A stretch of DNA of 51,544 nucleotides from an uncultured Eubacteriales bacterium. GTDB taxonomy: Bacteria; Bacillota; Clostridia; Christensenellales; CAG-138. Shown one piece after another: positions 17,981-27,143 of the stretch; position 1 is the first letter of the stretch; each line of letters begins with the position of its first letter. The notes beneath the pieces are model-generated. The model was given only the letters and a program-made list of their open reading frames with translations. It was not told the origin of the DNA and made no database searches. The stretch is taken from the NCBI GenBank assembly GCA_900547135.1, contig URFJ01000002.1, positions 1-51,544 of the forward strand, given 5' to 3'. The position numbers and the translations under genes are program-made.

Positions 17981-18665
17981 CAGTCTCTCCAGTCCAACTA
18001 TAAATACCGCAGCTCCGTCGCCTACAATAGATCTTTGGGGCGGGTTCACACCCACGCCAAGCGTTAGATATTGTGACGAACCTGAGGAATACTTAAGGTT
18101 AGAAAAGTTTGTACGAAATTTAGGTTTTGGAGATGATGAAAGGCTGGAGCTTTATCCCTCCAGGCTTAAGAATGGCCTATGGCGCGCGTCGTTTTATGAT
18201 AAGCCAGTAAAAACCGCTCGCGTTTTGTTATGCGTAACAGATGATATGGAGTATCCAGATCCAGAATTTTCGATTCCCGGGGGGAAAGAATTTCGAGTAG
18301 GCCAAAATGTAATAAAGGTTAAATTCACCGATATTAATCCCGAATATGATTTAGCGGATAATAGGGACGTGCCATATTATTTAGTTGATAAGGAAGCTAC
18401 AAAGATGTTTTATTCTGATGTAACTATTATTATGCTTAATGGATTTGGTATAACGGATTTCTCATATCCTATACTGACGCCACGCTTGCCAGGGGCGTTA
18501 AACAACTACGTGAAATACGATTACGAACGCAAAATAGAGGGTGAAGAAGAGATATACGAAGCGCATAGCCTGTATGAAATATACTACTGCGAAAATGAGA
18601 TAGTATGGATAGAGCAGGTCAGGGACATAGGCATAAAGGGTACGGATTGGGAATACAAGAAATAG
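17880..18665 (+). CDS. Putative lipoprotein of unknown function, tandem copy 2
   Basis: 261 residues, paralogue of the gene at 16865: the signal peptide and FILGC lipobox are identical, whereas the mature part is clearly related but diverged (NLGFGDDERLE, PSRLKNGLWRASFYD, VPYYLVDKEATKMFYSD, SLYEIYYCENEIVWIEQ). The spacer after the lipidated Cys is longer and Thr/Pro/Ser-rich. Function is unknown; the conserved C-terminal EIYYC.NEIVWIEQ block would be the best search query. It ends about 100 bases before the promoter of the second tRNA cluster. Confidence 0.7.
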   Translation: MKKALIVIVMLCMAFILGCTSDAINPTAEPTATASLSSPTINTAAPSPTIDLWGGFTPTPSVRYCDEPEEYLRLEKFVRNLGFGDDERLELYPSRLKNGLWRASFYDKPVKTARVLLCVTDDMEYPDPEFSIPGGKEFRVGQNVIKVKFTDINPEYDLADNRDVPYYLVDKEATKMFYSDVTIIMLNGFGITDFSYPILTPRLPGALNNYVKYDYERKIEGEEEIYEAHSLYEIYYCENEIVWIEQVRDIGIKGTDWEYKK

Positions 18666-18766
18666 ACCGTTGATGCAAAGAACGTTAGATCTGCTTATTA
18701 AGTCAAAAGCTAAACATTGTATAGAATTTATTATTGCAGGATTTTGATAAAATTATAAGTAAATGC

Positions 18767-18796
18767 TTGACAAAACGGGATTAGCTATCTTATAAT
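18767..18796 (+). promoter_or_regulatory. Sigma-A type promoter of the second tRNA cluster
   Basis: TTGACA (18767-18772), 18 bases, TATAAT (18791-18796); both hexamers are perfect. Confidence 0.75.
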
Positions 18797-18870
18797 GGTT
18801 TTTGCTTGGGTTGAACACAATCAAGCTTTCCAAAAACAGGATTTCTGTTTCGGATAAACCCTTATAACAA

Positions 18871-18942
18871 GGGCCGTTAGCTCAGGTAGTAGAGTACTTG
18901 TCTCTTATCAAAGGGTTCGGAGTTCGAGTCTCCGATGGGTCA
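18871..18942 (+). pseudogene. Degenerate tRNA-Lys
   Basis: Aligns along its length with the tRNA-Lys at 14916 but has a mismatch in the acceptor, a shortened D-loop without the GG pair, two mismatches in the anticodon stem and no encoded CCA. The T-arm is intact. Probably non-functional; it heads the second tRNA array and would be co-transcribed. Confidence 0.7.
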
Positions 18943-18965
18943 ATAGTGTGTACTCTATTGGATTT

Positions 18966-19050
18966 GCGGGCGTGGCGGAATTGGCAGACGCGCCGGATTT
19001 AGGTTCCGGTGCCGCAGGGCATATGAGTTCGAGTCTCTTCGCCCGCACCA
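18966..19050 (+). tRNA. tRNA-Leu (UAG anticodon)
   Basis: Acceptor GCGGGCG/CGCCCGC, anticodon stem CCGGA/TCCGG with loop TTTAGGT, a long class II variable arm, and encoded CCA. Confidence 0.95.
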
Positions 19051-19065
19051 AAACATTAGTATTTT

Positions 19066-19141
19066 GCGGGAGTAGCTCATTTGGTAGAGCGCCGCCTTGC
19101 CAAGGCGGAGGTGGCGGGTTCGAGCCCCGTCTCCCGCTCCA
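19066..19141 (+). tRNA. tRNA-Gly (GCC anticodon)
   Basis: Acceptor GCGGGAG/CTCCCGC, anticodon loop TTGCCAA, T73 and encoded CCA. Confidence 0.95.
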
Positions 19142-19154
19142 CAACAGGATATTT

Positions 19155-19228
19155 GCGGGTGTAGTGTAATGGTAACACATTAGCCTTCCAAGCTGAATTA
19201 GTGGGTTCGAGTCCCATCACCCGCTCCA
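19155..19228 (+). tRNA. tRNA-Gly (UCC anticodon)
   Basis: Acceptor GCGGGTG/CACCCGC, anticodon loop TTCCAA giving UCC, encoded CCA. Together with the GCC gene it provides two glycine isoacceptors side by side. Confidence 0.93.
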
Positions 19229-19274
19229 TTACCTCTTAGTTCATGCGGACTGGCAGTCTGTGAGAAATTAGCAT

Positions 19275-19351
19275 GCCTCCTTAGCTCAGTTGGCTAGAGC
19301 ACCTGACTCTTAATCAGGGTGTCCAGGGTTCGAGTCCCTGAGGGGGTACCA
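19275..19351 (+). tRNA. tRNA-Lys (CUU anticodon)
   Basis: Acceptor GCCTCCT/AGGGGGT with G-U pairs, anticodon loop CTCTTAA, encoded CCA. Last gene of the array, followed at once by a strong terminator. Confidence 0.93.
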
Positions 19352-19352
19352 C

Positions 19353-19388
19353 GTTGGAGCAAAGTCCGCTTTGCTCCAACACTTTTTT
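19353..19388 (+). terminator. Strong intrinsic terminator of the tRNA array
   Basis: A perfect 12-bp stem (GTTGGAGCAAAG/CTTTGCTCCAAC) with a TCCG loop, then ACTTTTTT. Confidence 0.9.
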
Positions 19389-19771
19389 ATGCCTACGGCA
19401 ACAAAAGCGTCACCCTCGCTTCCTTGCTCCTCCTTTCCGATAAAAGTCACGTTTGCTTCGCCTATGCCCAAACGCGGACATTACGCCTCCGCTTCGCCGC
19501 CAACTTTTTTCGGTGTGCAGCTTTGCTGCTTCTGAAACACAAAATTTTAATTATTTTTTTGGTGACTTAGCCCAGCATAAATCAAAAGTCGAATAATCCA
19601 TGTATAACAAGATTGTGACTGACCTTTGACATACAATAAATAATAACAGTGTAATAGATTGCATAATTGATTATTCCTGGTCTTTTATAATCAAGAATTC
19701 TACAGGATTTCATGCTCGGTTATATTACTAATAATTTAAACCGTATAATTAAACGCAGTTTGAATAAAACC
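19389..19771 (+). other. Intergenic stretch without a recognisable gene
   Basis: No ORF with a convincing ribosome site and no RNA gene seen; sequence is T- and A-rich towards its right end. Confidence 0.4.
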
Positions 19772-19807
19772 ATTAAATAAAAACGAGCGGCCATGGGCCG
19801 GCCGCTC
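19772..19807 (-). terminator. Intrinsic terminator, minus strand
   Basis: GAGCGGCC/GGCCGCTC stem (19785-19807) followed on the minus strand by GTTTTTATTT. It implies a minus-strand transcript ending here, which supports the small ORF just upstream of it. Confidence 0.7.
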
Positions 19808-19836
19808 CAACATGACAGTCTTATGCCATGTCTATT

Positions 19837-20031
19837 TCAGCGAATCTGCTGATGTGCTGATTCTAAAAAGCTTTGCATACATATGCGATATGTGTTACCG
19901 CTAGATTTCTTTCTGTATAGAGGGCAAGAGCAATGTATTTTCCCCTTTGCCAGCCTGTTTCCCTCCCAAACGTCTGAGTATACCCAGCTTTCTATTAATC
20001 GCACGACTTCGTTGCCATTGATGATAGGCAC
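19837..20031 (-). CDS. Small hypothetical protein
   Basis: A 64-residue frame starting at GTG with AAGGGG only two bases before it, so the start is doubtful. The product has a mixed composition with two close Cys residues (HCSCPLY) and no recognised domain. The only positive sign is a good terminator 30 bases after its stop. The 400 bases upstream (20032-20384) hold nothing else I recognise. Confidence 0.25.
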   Translation of the reverse strand: MPIINGNEVVRLIESWVYSDVWEGNRLAKGKIHCSCPLYRKKSSGNTYRICMQSFLESAHQQIR

Positions 20032-20384
20032 GGCCCCTTAACATAAAGTATCACTCCCCGATAATTCGGGTAGCCTGCAGAAAGCATCGATAATCCGTTC
20101 TGTGGGCAGCCTATTTTGACGAGACGGTCATCTTGATGTTTAAGCATACTTAAAGAACTACAAACACATTGAATTTACTTGATAGAGTTTAACATAGAAG
20201 CTTAAATAAGGTATATTGGGTCGAATAATGGGAGTTAAGCGCCATTTTTAGCTAAAATTATTTACCAATACCAACAGTTGTATTTCTATAGCCTTGCAAC
20301 AAATAAGCTGACGCAAAACTAACGCCATACAAAGCACATTTCTATCATATAGAAGGTCTTGCCGCGAAACATTGCCGTAATCAA

Positions 20385-20413
20385 GCGGACGGACAGCAAA
20401 ATTGCCCGTCCGC
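20385..20413 (-). terminator. Possible terminator of the hut operon
   Basis: GCGGACGG/CCGTCCGC stem with a 13-base loop, 21 bases after the last hut gene; only TT follows on the minus strand, so termination may be weak. Confidence 0.4.
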
Positions 20414-20433
20414 AAAAAAACTTTCGTTGTATT

Positions 20434-21075
20434 TTACGTTATTTGGCGTTCAACTTCTTTAAACACCTGTTCGGCAATACTTATACAGCTATCAAACGCG
20501 GCCTTTCCTCTAATACGCAGATCCTCCGCAAAGTTCTTGTCGCTAAGTCCGCCGATGTTTATCAATACGTTAAGCCAGGCTCCCTTTGCGGCTGATTCGA
20601 GGTTAGCGGCGCCCGAGCCAAGGTCGCTATAGCAATTAGGATTGATCCTGCCAACCCCTTCCTTCAATATATGCAGCGCATTTTCGCAGTTGAGCAGCAG
20701 CTCAAATGGCACCATGGCCGCGCTTTTAAGCGCTTCCTGCATCGCCGCCTTTCGGGCCGCCTTTTCATCATCATTGGATTTGGGCATTTTAAATACAGCT
20801 GTTACTCCGTTAAAGGCAACGGTATCACGATCTATTCCATCAGTCATTTCCTTTAACAGTGGCATTGAATCGGAAATAATTTTATTCATGACCCCATCGT
20901 GCTCTGCGTACTTTGGCTTTCCAACCGTGAGGCCGGCTGCCATTGTAGCTAATCCTATTCCCATAGCCCCCGCAACAGCGGAAGCGGAGCCGCCGCCGGG
21001 GGCGGGGGCGCTGGAGGCAAGCAATTCTAGAAACTCGCGTAATCCCATGTCCGCAAGTCGGGTATTGACTTCCAT
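20434..21075 (-). CDS. fchA: Formimidoyltetrahydrofolate cyclodeaminase
   Basis: 213 residues of the FTCD_C/FchA family, which convert 5-formimino-THF to 5,10-methenyl-THF and ammonia. The family signature SAPAPGGGSASA near the N-terminus and the all-helical pattern with RDTVAFNGV are present. It is the last gene of the hut operon, directly abutting hutI. With the separate formimidoyltransferase it restores the two activities that mammals carry in one bifunctional protein. Confidence 0.92.
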   Translation of the reverse strand: MEVNTRLADMGLREFLELLASSAPAPGGGSASAVAGAMGIGLATMAAGLTVGKPKYAEHDGVMNKIISDSMPLLKEMTDGIDRDTVAFNGVTAVFKMPKSNDDEKAARKAAMQEALKSAAMVPFELLLNCENALHILKEGVGRINPNCYSDLGSGAANLESAAKGAWLNVLINIGGLSDKNFAEDLRIRGKAAFDSCISIAEQVFKEVERQIT

Positions 21076-22335
21076 CTATAAAACTCTCCCTTCTGATACT
21101 ATTATTTTTCCTTTTTTGATAACGTTTCTTACCTGGTTTGAACCGTAGCGGTAGAATATCATGTCAAGATTTGGCGCGTTCCATATCAGAATATCCGCCT
21201 GTTTGCCGCATTCAAGCGTCCCCACTATATGAGAACGCCCGATTGACACCGCAGCGTTAAGCGTTACCGCAGTAAGGACTTCCTCGGGCGTCAGCAAATA
21301 CTTATAACACGCTATATTCATTGCAAGCTGCAACGATAGGTTGGGTGTAGAGCCAGGGTTAAAGTCGCTCGCGATGGCAACGGGTATCCCCTTTTCAATC
21401 ATCTTCCGTGCAGGAGCATAATCCTTTCCGAGATAGAACGAGGTAGCGGGAAGCAATACGGCAACTGCTCCGCTATGCGCAAGCATATCCATTCCGTTTT
21501 CGGTTATGGCTATTAAATGCTCCGCGCTGACCGCGCCTAGCTCGGCTGCAACTTCAGAGCCGCCGATAGCATCTATCTCGTCGGCGTGTATTTTAGCGCC
21601 CAAACCAAGCTTTTGGGCTGCCGATAGTATACGTTCGGCTTCAAGGGCGCTAAAGACGGAGGTTTCGCAGAACACGTCGCAGTATTCGGCTAGGCCGCGC
21701 TCCGCAATATAGGGGAGCATTGCGTCTATAATAAGACTGATATAGGCCTCCTTGTCATCCATATACTCGCTGGGTACCGCGTGCGCTCCCATAAACGTAG
21801 ATACCAGTTCGACGGGCTGTTCTCCTTTAAGCCGCTTAACAACATTAAGCTGCTTAATCTCATCATCCGGCGTCAGGCCATAACCGCTTTTTGCTTCGCA
21901 CGTCGTGGTGCCCAGCGTTAGCATTTCATATAATGCGGCTTTTGCTTTAGCGGTTAGCTCCTCCTGTGTTGCCTCCCTAGTCGATGCTACGGTGGATAGT
22001 ATTCCGCCACCGCGTTTTAGAATGTCGAGATAGCTTATCCCCCGAAGCTTATCCGCAAGCTCGTGCTCGCGCCAGCCGCCAAACACAAGGTGCGTATGCG
22101 CGTCTATAAGCCCAGGCGTAACAAGCGCGCCGCATGCGTCCAGTATCTCAGCACCGGATTTAACGAAGCGCGGCGGCGCCTCTCCAGAACCGATCTCCAG
22201 GACCTCCTGACCGGCTATTACAATGTAGGCATTCCTGATTAACTCGATCGCTCCCTGTAATTTGCCGGATTTCGGCACATTGCCACTGGGGGTGGCAAGC
22301 ATGCCTATATTTTTAATTATTAATGTGGGTTTCAT
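21076..22335 (-). CDS. hutI: Imidazolonepropionase
   Basis: 419 residues, a metal-dependent amidohydrolase that opens 4-imidazolone-5-propionate to N-formimino-glutamate. The metal motif DAHTHLVFGG, the KSGYGLT block, the later KIHADEIDAIGG (metal His) and ASDFNPGSTP (active-site Asp) are all intact. Its stop directly precedes the start of fchA, so the two are translationally linked. Confidence 0.96.
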   Translation of the reverse strand: MKPTLIIKNIGMLATPSGNVPKSGKLQGAIELIRNAYIVIAGQEVLEIGSGEAPPRFVKSGAEILDACGALVTPGLIDAHTHLVFGGWREHELADKLRGISYLDILKRGGGILSTVASTREATQEELTAKAKAALYEMLTLGTTTCEAKSGYGLTPDDEIKQLNVVKRLKGEQPVELVSTFMGAHAVPSEYMDDKEAYISLIIDAMLPYIAERGLAEYCDVFCETSVFSALEAERILSAAQKLGLGAKIHADEIDAIGGSEVAAELGAVSAEHLIAITENGMDMLAHSGAVAVLLPATSFYLGKDYAPARKMIEKGIPVAIASDFNPGSTPNLSLQLAMNIACYKYLLTPEEVLTAVTLNAAVSIGRSHIVGTLECGKQADILIWNAPNLDMIFYRYGSNQVRNVIKKGKIIVSEGRVL

Positions 22336-22344
22336 ATGCTTCCT

Positions 22345-23235
22345 TTACATAAGTCGGTTTTCAAGCACCTGCGCCTTTGTGAAGCCCTCAAGCTTGAGAT
22401 AGTATTCCGCCGCGTCGATCAGCGCCGCCATGGGGGTAAGCCCCACTATTTCGCTGCCGATTATACGCGCGCCATAGCGTTGGGCCTCAATGCGAACAAG
22501 CTCAAATACACGGTACAAAGGCGTTTTATCGCAGTTGCACATGTTTATTGATACCTGGGCGATATTCCTGTCCTCAAGCATAACGCCGAGGGCCTTTACA
22601 TGCTTCAAACCGCCGCCTGACTCTCTAATGATCTTTGCAATATTATTTGCTATTGAAATATCGGACGTATCAAGGTTTATATTATAGGCGACAAGGGGCG
22701 CTCTGGCTCCCACGGCGACCACGCCTGCGGTTGGGTGTACGGTATGTCCAAAATCGGGACGCCACTTTTCCTCCGTGACCTTTTTAGCCATTCCCTCAAA
22801 CTGCCCTTTGCGGATTGACGCCAGGTTTTTCCGGTGCGACGCCGTAGCGGATTCTTCATATAGAAATACGGGTATGTCCAGCTCCCTATAAATCCGCTCG
22901 CCTACAGCCTTTGAAAGCTCGACGCACTCCTCTACGGTAACCTCCTTTATCGGAACGAATGGGATAACGTCTATTGCGCCCATCCGCGGATGTTCACCTG
23001 TGTGCTGTGTAAGGTCGATCACATCGCGTGCCGCGCGGGCCAGGCAAAACGCCGCTTCAGCAACGCCAGCGGGGTCGCCGACAAAGGTGATTACGCTCCT
23101 GTTATGGCTTGCGTCAGAGGAGTAATCAAGGAGGGTCACGTTTGGTATCCCTCTTACAACCGCGACAAGGTTCTCCACCACTTCAGGTCTTCTACCCTCG
23201 CTTACATTTGGTATGCATTCGATTAGCTTAGCCAT
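22345..23235 (-). CDS. ftcD: Glutamate formimidoyltransferase
   Basis: 296 residues matching the N-terminal transferase half of FTCD. It transfers the formimino group of formiminoglutamate to THF, releasing glutamate. The start MAKLIECIPNVSEGRR, DASHNRSVITFVG, EHPRMGAIDVIPF and the late NMCNCDKTPLYRVFE block are characteristic. The ATG at 23235 is chosen because GGAGG lies 7 bases upstream; an in-frame TTG overlaps that site. Nine bases separate it from hutI. Confidence 0.95.
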   Translation of the reverse strand: MAKLIECIPNVSEGRRPEVVENLVAVVRGIPNVTLLDYSSDASHNRSVITFVGDPAGVAEAAFCLARAARDVIDLTQHTGEHPRMGAIDVIPFVPIKEVTVEECVELSKAVGERIYRELDIPVFLYEESATASHRKNLASIRKGQFEGMAKKVTEEKWRPDFGHTVHPTAGVVAVGARAPLVAYNINLDTSDISIANNIAKIIRESGGGLKHVKALGVMLEDRNIAQVSINMCNCDKTPLYRVFELVRIEAQRYGARIIGSEIVGLTPMAALIDAAEYYLKLEGFTKAQVLENRLM

Positions 23236-23292
23236 TATTATATCCTCCAAAAATATTGTTTAACTTAACATTTAGCAGTATCAAAGACGAAC

Positions 23293-25299
23293 TCAATATT
23301 TTGCAACCGTACTCTTAATTATACCATCGCTTACTATGTTTGGAAGCGTAATGTGATCAGTTGTCGAGTTAACCAAGTTATACTCTTCAACGGTTGACAT
23401 GGAATTTTCATTACGCGCCCACGCCCGCCTTGCCACGCCGCACATGGTGTCCCAGGGCATTGCCATGGAAAGGATGGCGTCAACGCGCTCGCTTCCGTCT
23501 AGCACCATGCCAAAGCCGCCGTTTATTGACTTGCCTATTCCAACGCCTCCGCCGTTATGCAGGGCTATAAGGCTCATTCCCCTTGCCGCGTTTCCGGCAA
23601 AACACTGCGTGGCCATATCAGCCATTATATTGGATCCATCCTTTATATTTGACGTCTCGCGGAATGGCGAATCCGTTCCGCCTGTATCGTGATGGTCGCG
23701 CCCTAGCATAATCGGCCCTACGGCCCCGTTTCTGACCATTTCGTTGAATTTAAGCGCAATCTTGGTGCGACCCATGGCATCCTGATAAAGTATCCTAGCC
23801 TTTGTGCCGACTACCATCTTATTTTTTTTAGCGTCACGTACCCAAACATAGTTATCATAATCCTGATAGCGCCTGTTGGGGTCTATACATTCCATTGCGG
23901 CGCGGTCCGTAGCGTCAAGGTCCGCCTGTTTGCCGCTTAAGCATACCCAGCGGAACGGTCCGTAGCCGTAGTCAAATAGCTGCGGACCAAGTATATCTTC
24001 AACGTAGGATGGGAAGATAAAGCCGTCCTTCTCGTCAACGCCGTTTTTGCATATCTCCTTAACCCCCGCGTCATACACAGCCTTTAAGAAGCTGTTCCCG
24101 TAATCAAAGAAATAGGTGCCGCGCTCATTAAGCCGCCTGATTAATTCATAATGTCGAACAAGCGATTTATTGACGAGCGCCTCAAACGTTTTCTTATCTT
24201 CATACAGCATCCGGGTACGCTCTTCAAAAGTAATTCCCTGGGGACAATAGCCCCCGTCGTATACCGCGTGACAGGAGGTCTGATCTGAAAGAAGGTCAAC
24301 ATGAACGCCATTATTTACAATATTCTCCAATAGGTCTACTACGTTTCCAAGGTACGCTATTGCGCACGGACGCCTGGCCGACAGCTCCTCTTTCGCCCAC
24401 TCTATACACTGTTCAAGGCTGTCTGAATATTTGTCCACCCATCCCTGCTCGTAGCGGGTCATTATCCGCGATACATCGACCTCGGCTATTATGGACACCG
24501 CACCAGCGATGTTGGCGGCCTTCCCCTGCGCGCCGCTCATCCCGCCCAGGCCCGCTGATACGAACAGTTTGCCCGAAAGATCTTCATTCTTTGGTATGTT
24601 TAGCTTCAGTCGGCCTGCGTTAAGCAGCGTGTTGAATGTACCGTGAACAATTCCCTGCGGGCCTATGTACATCCACCCACCCGCGGTCATCTGGCCATAA
24701 TTGGCCACACCCAGCGCCGCCGCGCGGTTGAAGTTTGCCTGATCGTCAAACAAGCCTATCATCAGCCCGTTCGTAATTATCACGCGCGGAGCCAGGCTGT
24801 GCGAGCGGAACAATCCCAGCGGGTGCCCCGATTCTATGACGAGCGTCTGCTCGTTGGTAAGCCTTTTCAGATATTCCTTTATAAGCCTGTATTGCATCCA
24901 GTTCTGGCACACCTGGCCGGTTTCGCCATAGGTTACAAGCTCATAGGGATATAACGCTACGTCAAAATCCAGATTGTTGTCGATCATCACCTGAAACGCG
25001 CGGCCTTCAATGCAATTGCCTTCATATTCATCTATCGGGCGGCCGTAGAGCCCTCCCTCCGGCCTGAACCTATAGCCGTAGATTCGTCCCTGCTCACGCA
25101 GCTCACGCAGGAATTCGGGGGCAACCGCCTCATGATGCTCCTCTGGTATATACCTCAGCGCATTTCTAAGCGCAAGCTCTATATCCTGTTGAGTAAGGTG
25201 CGATTCGCGCCTTGGGGCACGCCGTATACCCTCCTGAAATTTTGGGTAAGGCGGAAGCGGTCCCGAGAACAGGCTGTGTATGATGTTGGTGTCGTTCAT
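23293..25299 (-). CDS. hutU: Urocanate hydratase (long form)
   Basis: 668 residues, the longer urocanase type rather than the roughly 550-residue Bacillus type. It adds water to urocanate to give imidazolonepropionate with tightly bound NAD+. The NAD-binding GLGGMSGAQGKAANIAG, the YGPFRWVCLSG block, GRDHHDTGGTDSPFRET and HNGGGVGIGKS are all present. It lies 42 bases after hutH and 57 bases before the formimidoyltransferase, in pathway order. Confidence 0.96.
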   Translation of the reverse strand: MNDTNIIHSLFSGPLPPYPKFQEGIRRAPRRESHLTQQDIELALRNALRYIPEEHHEAVAPEFLRELREQGRIYGYRFRPEGGLYGRPIDEYEGNCIEGRAFQVMIDNNLDFDVALYPYELVTYGETGQVCQNWMQYRLIKEYLKRLTNEQTLVIESGHPLGLFRSHSLAPRVIITNGLMIGLFDDQANFNRAAALGVANYGQMTAGGWMYIGPQGIVHGTFNTLLNAGRLKLNIPKNEDLSGKLFVSAGLGGMSGAQGKAANIAGAVSIIAEVDVSRIMTRYEQGWVDKYSDSLEQCIEWAKEELSARRPCAIAYLGNVVDLLENIVNNGVHVDLLSDQTSCHAVYDGGYCPQGITFEERTRMLYEDKKTFEALVNKSLVRHYELIRRLNERGTYFFDYGNSFLKAVYDAGVKEICKNGVDEKDGFIFPSYVEDILGPQLFDYGYGPFRWVCLSGKQADLDATDRAAMECIDPNRRYQDYDNYVWVRDAKKNKMVVGTKARILYQDAMGRTKIALKFNEMVRNGAVGPIMLGRDHHDTGGTDSPFRETSNIKDGSNIMADMATQCFAGNAARGMSLIALHNGGGVGIGKSINGGFGMVLDGSERVDAILSMAMPWDTMCGVARRAWARNENSMSTVEEYNLVNSTTDHITLPNIVSDGIIKSTVAKY

Positions 25300-25341
25300 T
25301 TTTGCCTCCTGTCTGGTTTATATCACGATCATATTTTAAAA

Positions 25342-26889
25342 TCATCTGAAATCAGGAATCATATCAAAGACGATCCTTTCGATTTCTCCGCTTCTTATTA
25401 TATCATTCATGTTCGATATATCAGGGCGGATTTCCCGATCCTCGCCGTAAAACTCAACCCTTCCGCGTACAAGGCTGAATATGCTCTTATGTACTGGCGA
25501 CGGTTCTCCCGTGCGCAGTTCAATGCCCTGTACCGCGGCCATTAGCTCAAAGGCCAAAACAGAATAGGCGTTATCAATCACCTGCGCGCACTTTCTCGCA
25601 GAGGTGGTGCCCATGCTTACGTGATCCTCCTGGTTTGCCGAGCTTGGGATAGAGTCGACGCTTGCGGGATGGGAAAGCACCTTGTTTTCCGATACCAGCG
25701 ATGCGGCGCTGTACTGGCATATCATGTATCCCGAATTCAATCCTCCGTTTGGCGTAAGGAACGCGGGCAGTCCATTGCTCAGGGCCGGATTTACCAGCCT
25801 TTCAAGCCTGCGTTCGGATATATTGGCCAGCTCTGAAACCGCCGCGCACAGATAATCCATAACCAGGGCCACAGGCTCGCCGTGGAAGTTTCCGCCCGAA
25901 ATTACGCTTTCATCATCCAGGAACAACAGCGGGTTGTCGGTAGCCGAGTTCATTTCGGTTTCCAGCACCTTCCACACGTGTGAAATAGCGTCGCGTATAG
26001 CGCCATGTACCTGGGGGATACAACGTATCGCATATGCGTCCTGAACGCGCAGATTTTGAGACGCTTCAAGAATAGGGCTGTCTTTGGTTAGCAGCAGTAT
26101 GTTGTTAGCTACAAGCGACTGGCCATGATGGGGCCGCACGGCATGAACTCGCGGGTCAAACGCGTTTTTGAGGGCGGTTAGCGCTTCCATGCTCATTGAT
26201 GCCGTGATATCGGCAAGTTGCGCTGCCCTCAGTGCATCATAGCATGCCAAAGAACCTATCGCCGTCATGCATTGGGTCCCGTTTATAAGCGCTAGGCCCT
26301 CCTTTGCCTGAAGGCTGAAGGTTTCTATTCCAGCTTCCGCCATGGCCTCGGCGCCTGGCATACGCCTCCCATTATATATTGCCTCACCCTTTCCAATCAG
26401 CGGAAGCGTCATATGCGCCAGGGGCGCTAGATCGCCGCTGGCGCCAAGAGAGCCCTTTTCTGGAATTATCGGATGTACTCCCTTATTCAGCATCTCCGTG
26501 AGCGCCTGAACGATTTCGGGTCTGATGCCCGAATGCCCTTTTAACAAAGCGTTTGCCCTTAGGAGAATCATTGCCCTGACCGTTGGCTCGCTTAGCGGAT
26601 CCCCCACAGCAACACAGTGGCTGAGGATCAGGTTTTCCTGAAGCCTGCCGCTGTTTTCAGCGCCAATGCTTACCTTGCTGAATTCGCCAAAGCCTGTGCT
26701 TATACCGTATGCAACGCGGTTTTCCTCAATTATGCGTTCAACCAAAGCCCTGGAAGAACGCACCGCCTCCAAGGCGGATGTATCGATAGCGACCTTTGCT
26801 CCGTGCCTGGCAACGTCAACTACCTGTTCAATCGTAAGTGAATGGCCGTCAATGGCCACTTCATGTGCTTGATGATGATTGCTTTGCAA
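25342..26889 (-). CDS. hutH: Histidine ammonia-lyase
   Basis: About 515 residues. It removes ammonia from L-histidine to give urocanate, using the self-made MIO cofactor from the Ala-Ser-Gly of GSLGASGDLAPLAH. The YGISTGFG loop, the central FHGEPVAL motif and the SANQEDHVSMG block confirm the family. I place the start at TTG 26889 because GGAGGT lies 8 bases before it; the ATG at 26904 overlaps that ribosome site. First gene of the hut operon, behind a clear promoter. Confidence 0.96.
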   Translation of the reverse strand: MQSNHHQAHEVAIDGHSLTIEQVVDVARHGAKVAIDTSALEAVRSSRALVERIIEENRVAYGISTGFGEFSKVSIGAENSGRLQENLILSHCVAVGDPLSEPTVRAMILLRANALLKGHSGIRPEIVQALTEMLNKGVHPIIPEKGSLGASGDLAPLAHMTLPLIGKGEAIYNGRRMPGAEAMAEAGIETFSLQAKEGLALINGTQCMTAIGSLACYDALRAAQLADITASMSMEALTALKNAFDPRVHAVRPHHGQSLVANNILLLTKDSPILEASQNLRVQDAYAIRCIPQVHGAIRDAISHVWKVLETEMNSATDNPLLFLDDESVISGGNFHGEPVALVMDYLCAAVSELANISERRLERLVNPALSNGLPAFLTPNGGLNSGYMICQYSAASLVSENKVLSHPASVDSIPSSANQEDHVSMGTTSARKCAQVIDNAYSVLAFELMAAVQGIELRTGEPSPVHKSIFSLVRGRVEFYGEDREIRPDISNMNDIIRSGEIERIVFDMIPDFR

Positions 26890-26947
26890 AATACTAACCT
26901 CCATCTGATCTTAGTTTATATGCCCTTAAATAACAAATCTTTAAGTT

Positions 26948-26976
26948 ATCGTAGCATTGTGGTCAAACGCTGTCAA
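26948..26976 (-). promoter_or_regulatory. Sigma-A type promoter of the hut operon
   Basis: TTGACA (26971-26976), 17 bases, TACGAT (26948-26953) on the minus strand; leader about 50 bases. No separate hut regulator gene is seen next to it. Confidence 0.7.
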
Positions 26977-27088
26977 TGCGATATGCGTTTAAAAGTGATC
27001 GGCGTTTGATTAAATTGTTATTCTAAGTATTGCCGCGGGTCTTTCTGTTAGATGTGCTGAGGATGGTGTATAATGAATGTAAATATTA

Positions 27089-27117
27089 TTGCTTTTAAGT
27101 TATTATGTTTTTAATAT
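27089..27117 (+). promoter_or_regulatory. Possible promoter of the two-component/ABC unit
   Basis: TTGCTT (27089-27094), 17 bases, TAATAT (27112-27117), 26 bases before the ATG of the response regulator. Confidence 0.45.
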
Positions 27118-27143
27118 AGACGAGCTAATAGTTGGAGGTACTT

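Noticed and set aside
20642..21148. 168-codon plus-strand frame over fchA/hutI
   Set aside because: Antisense shadow of two clear hut genes.
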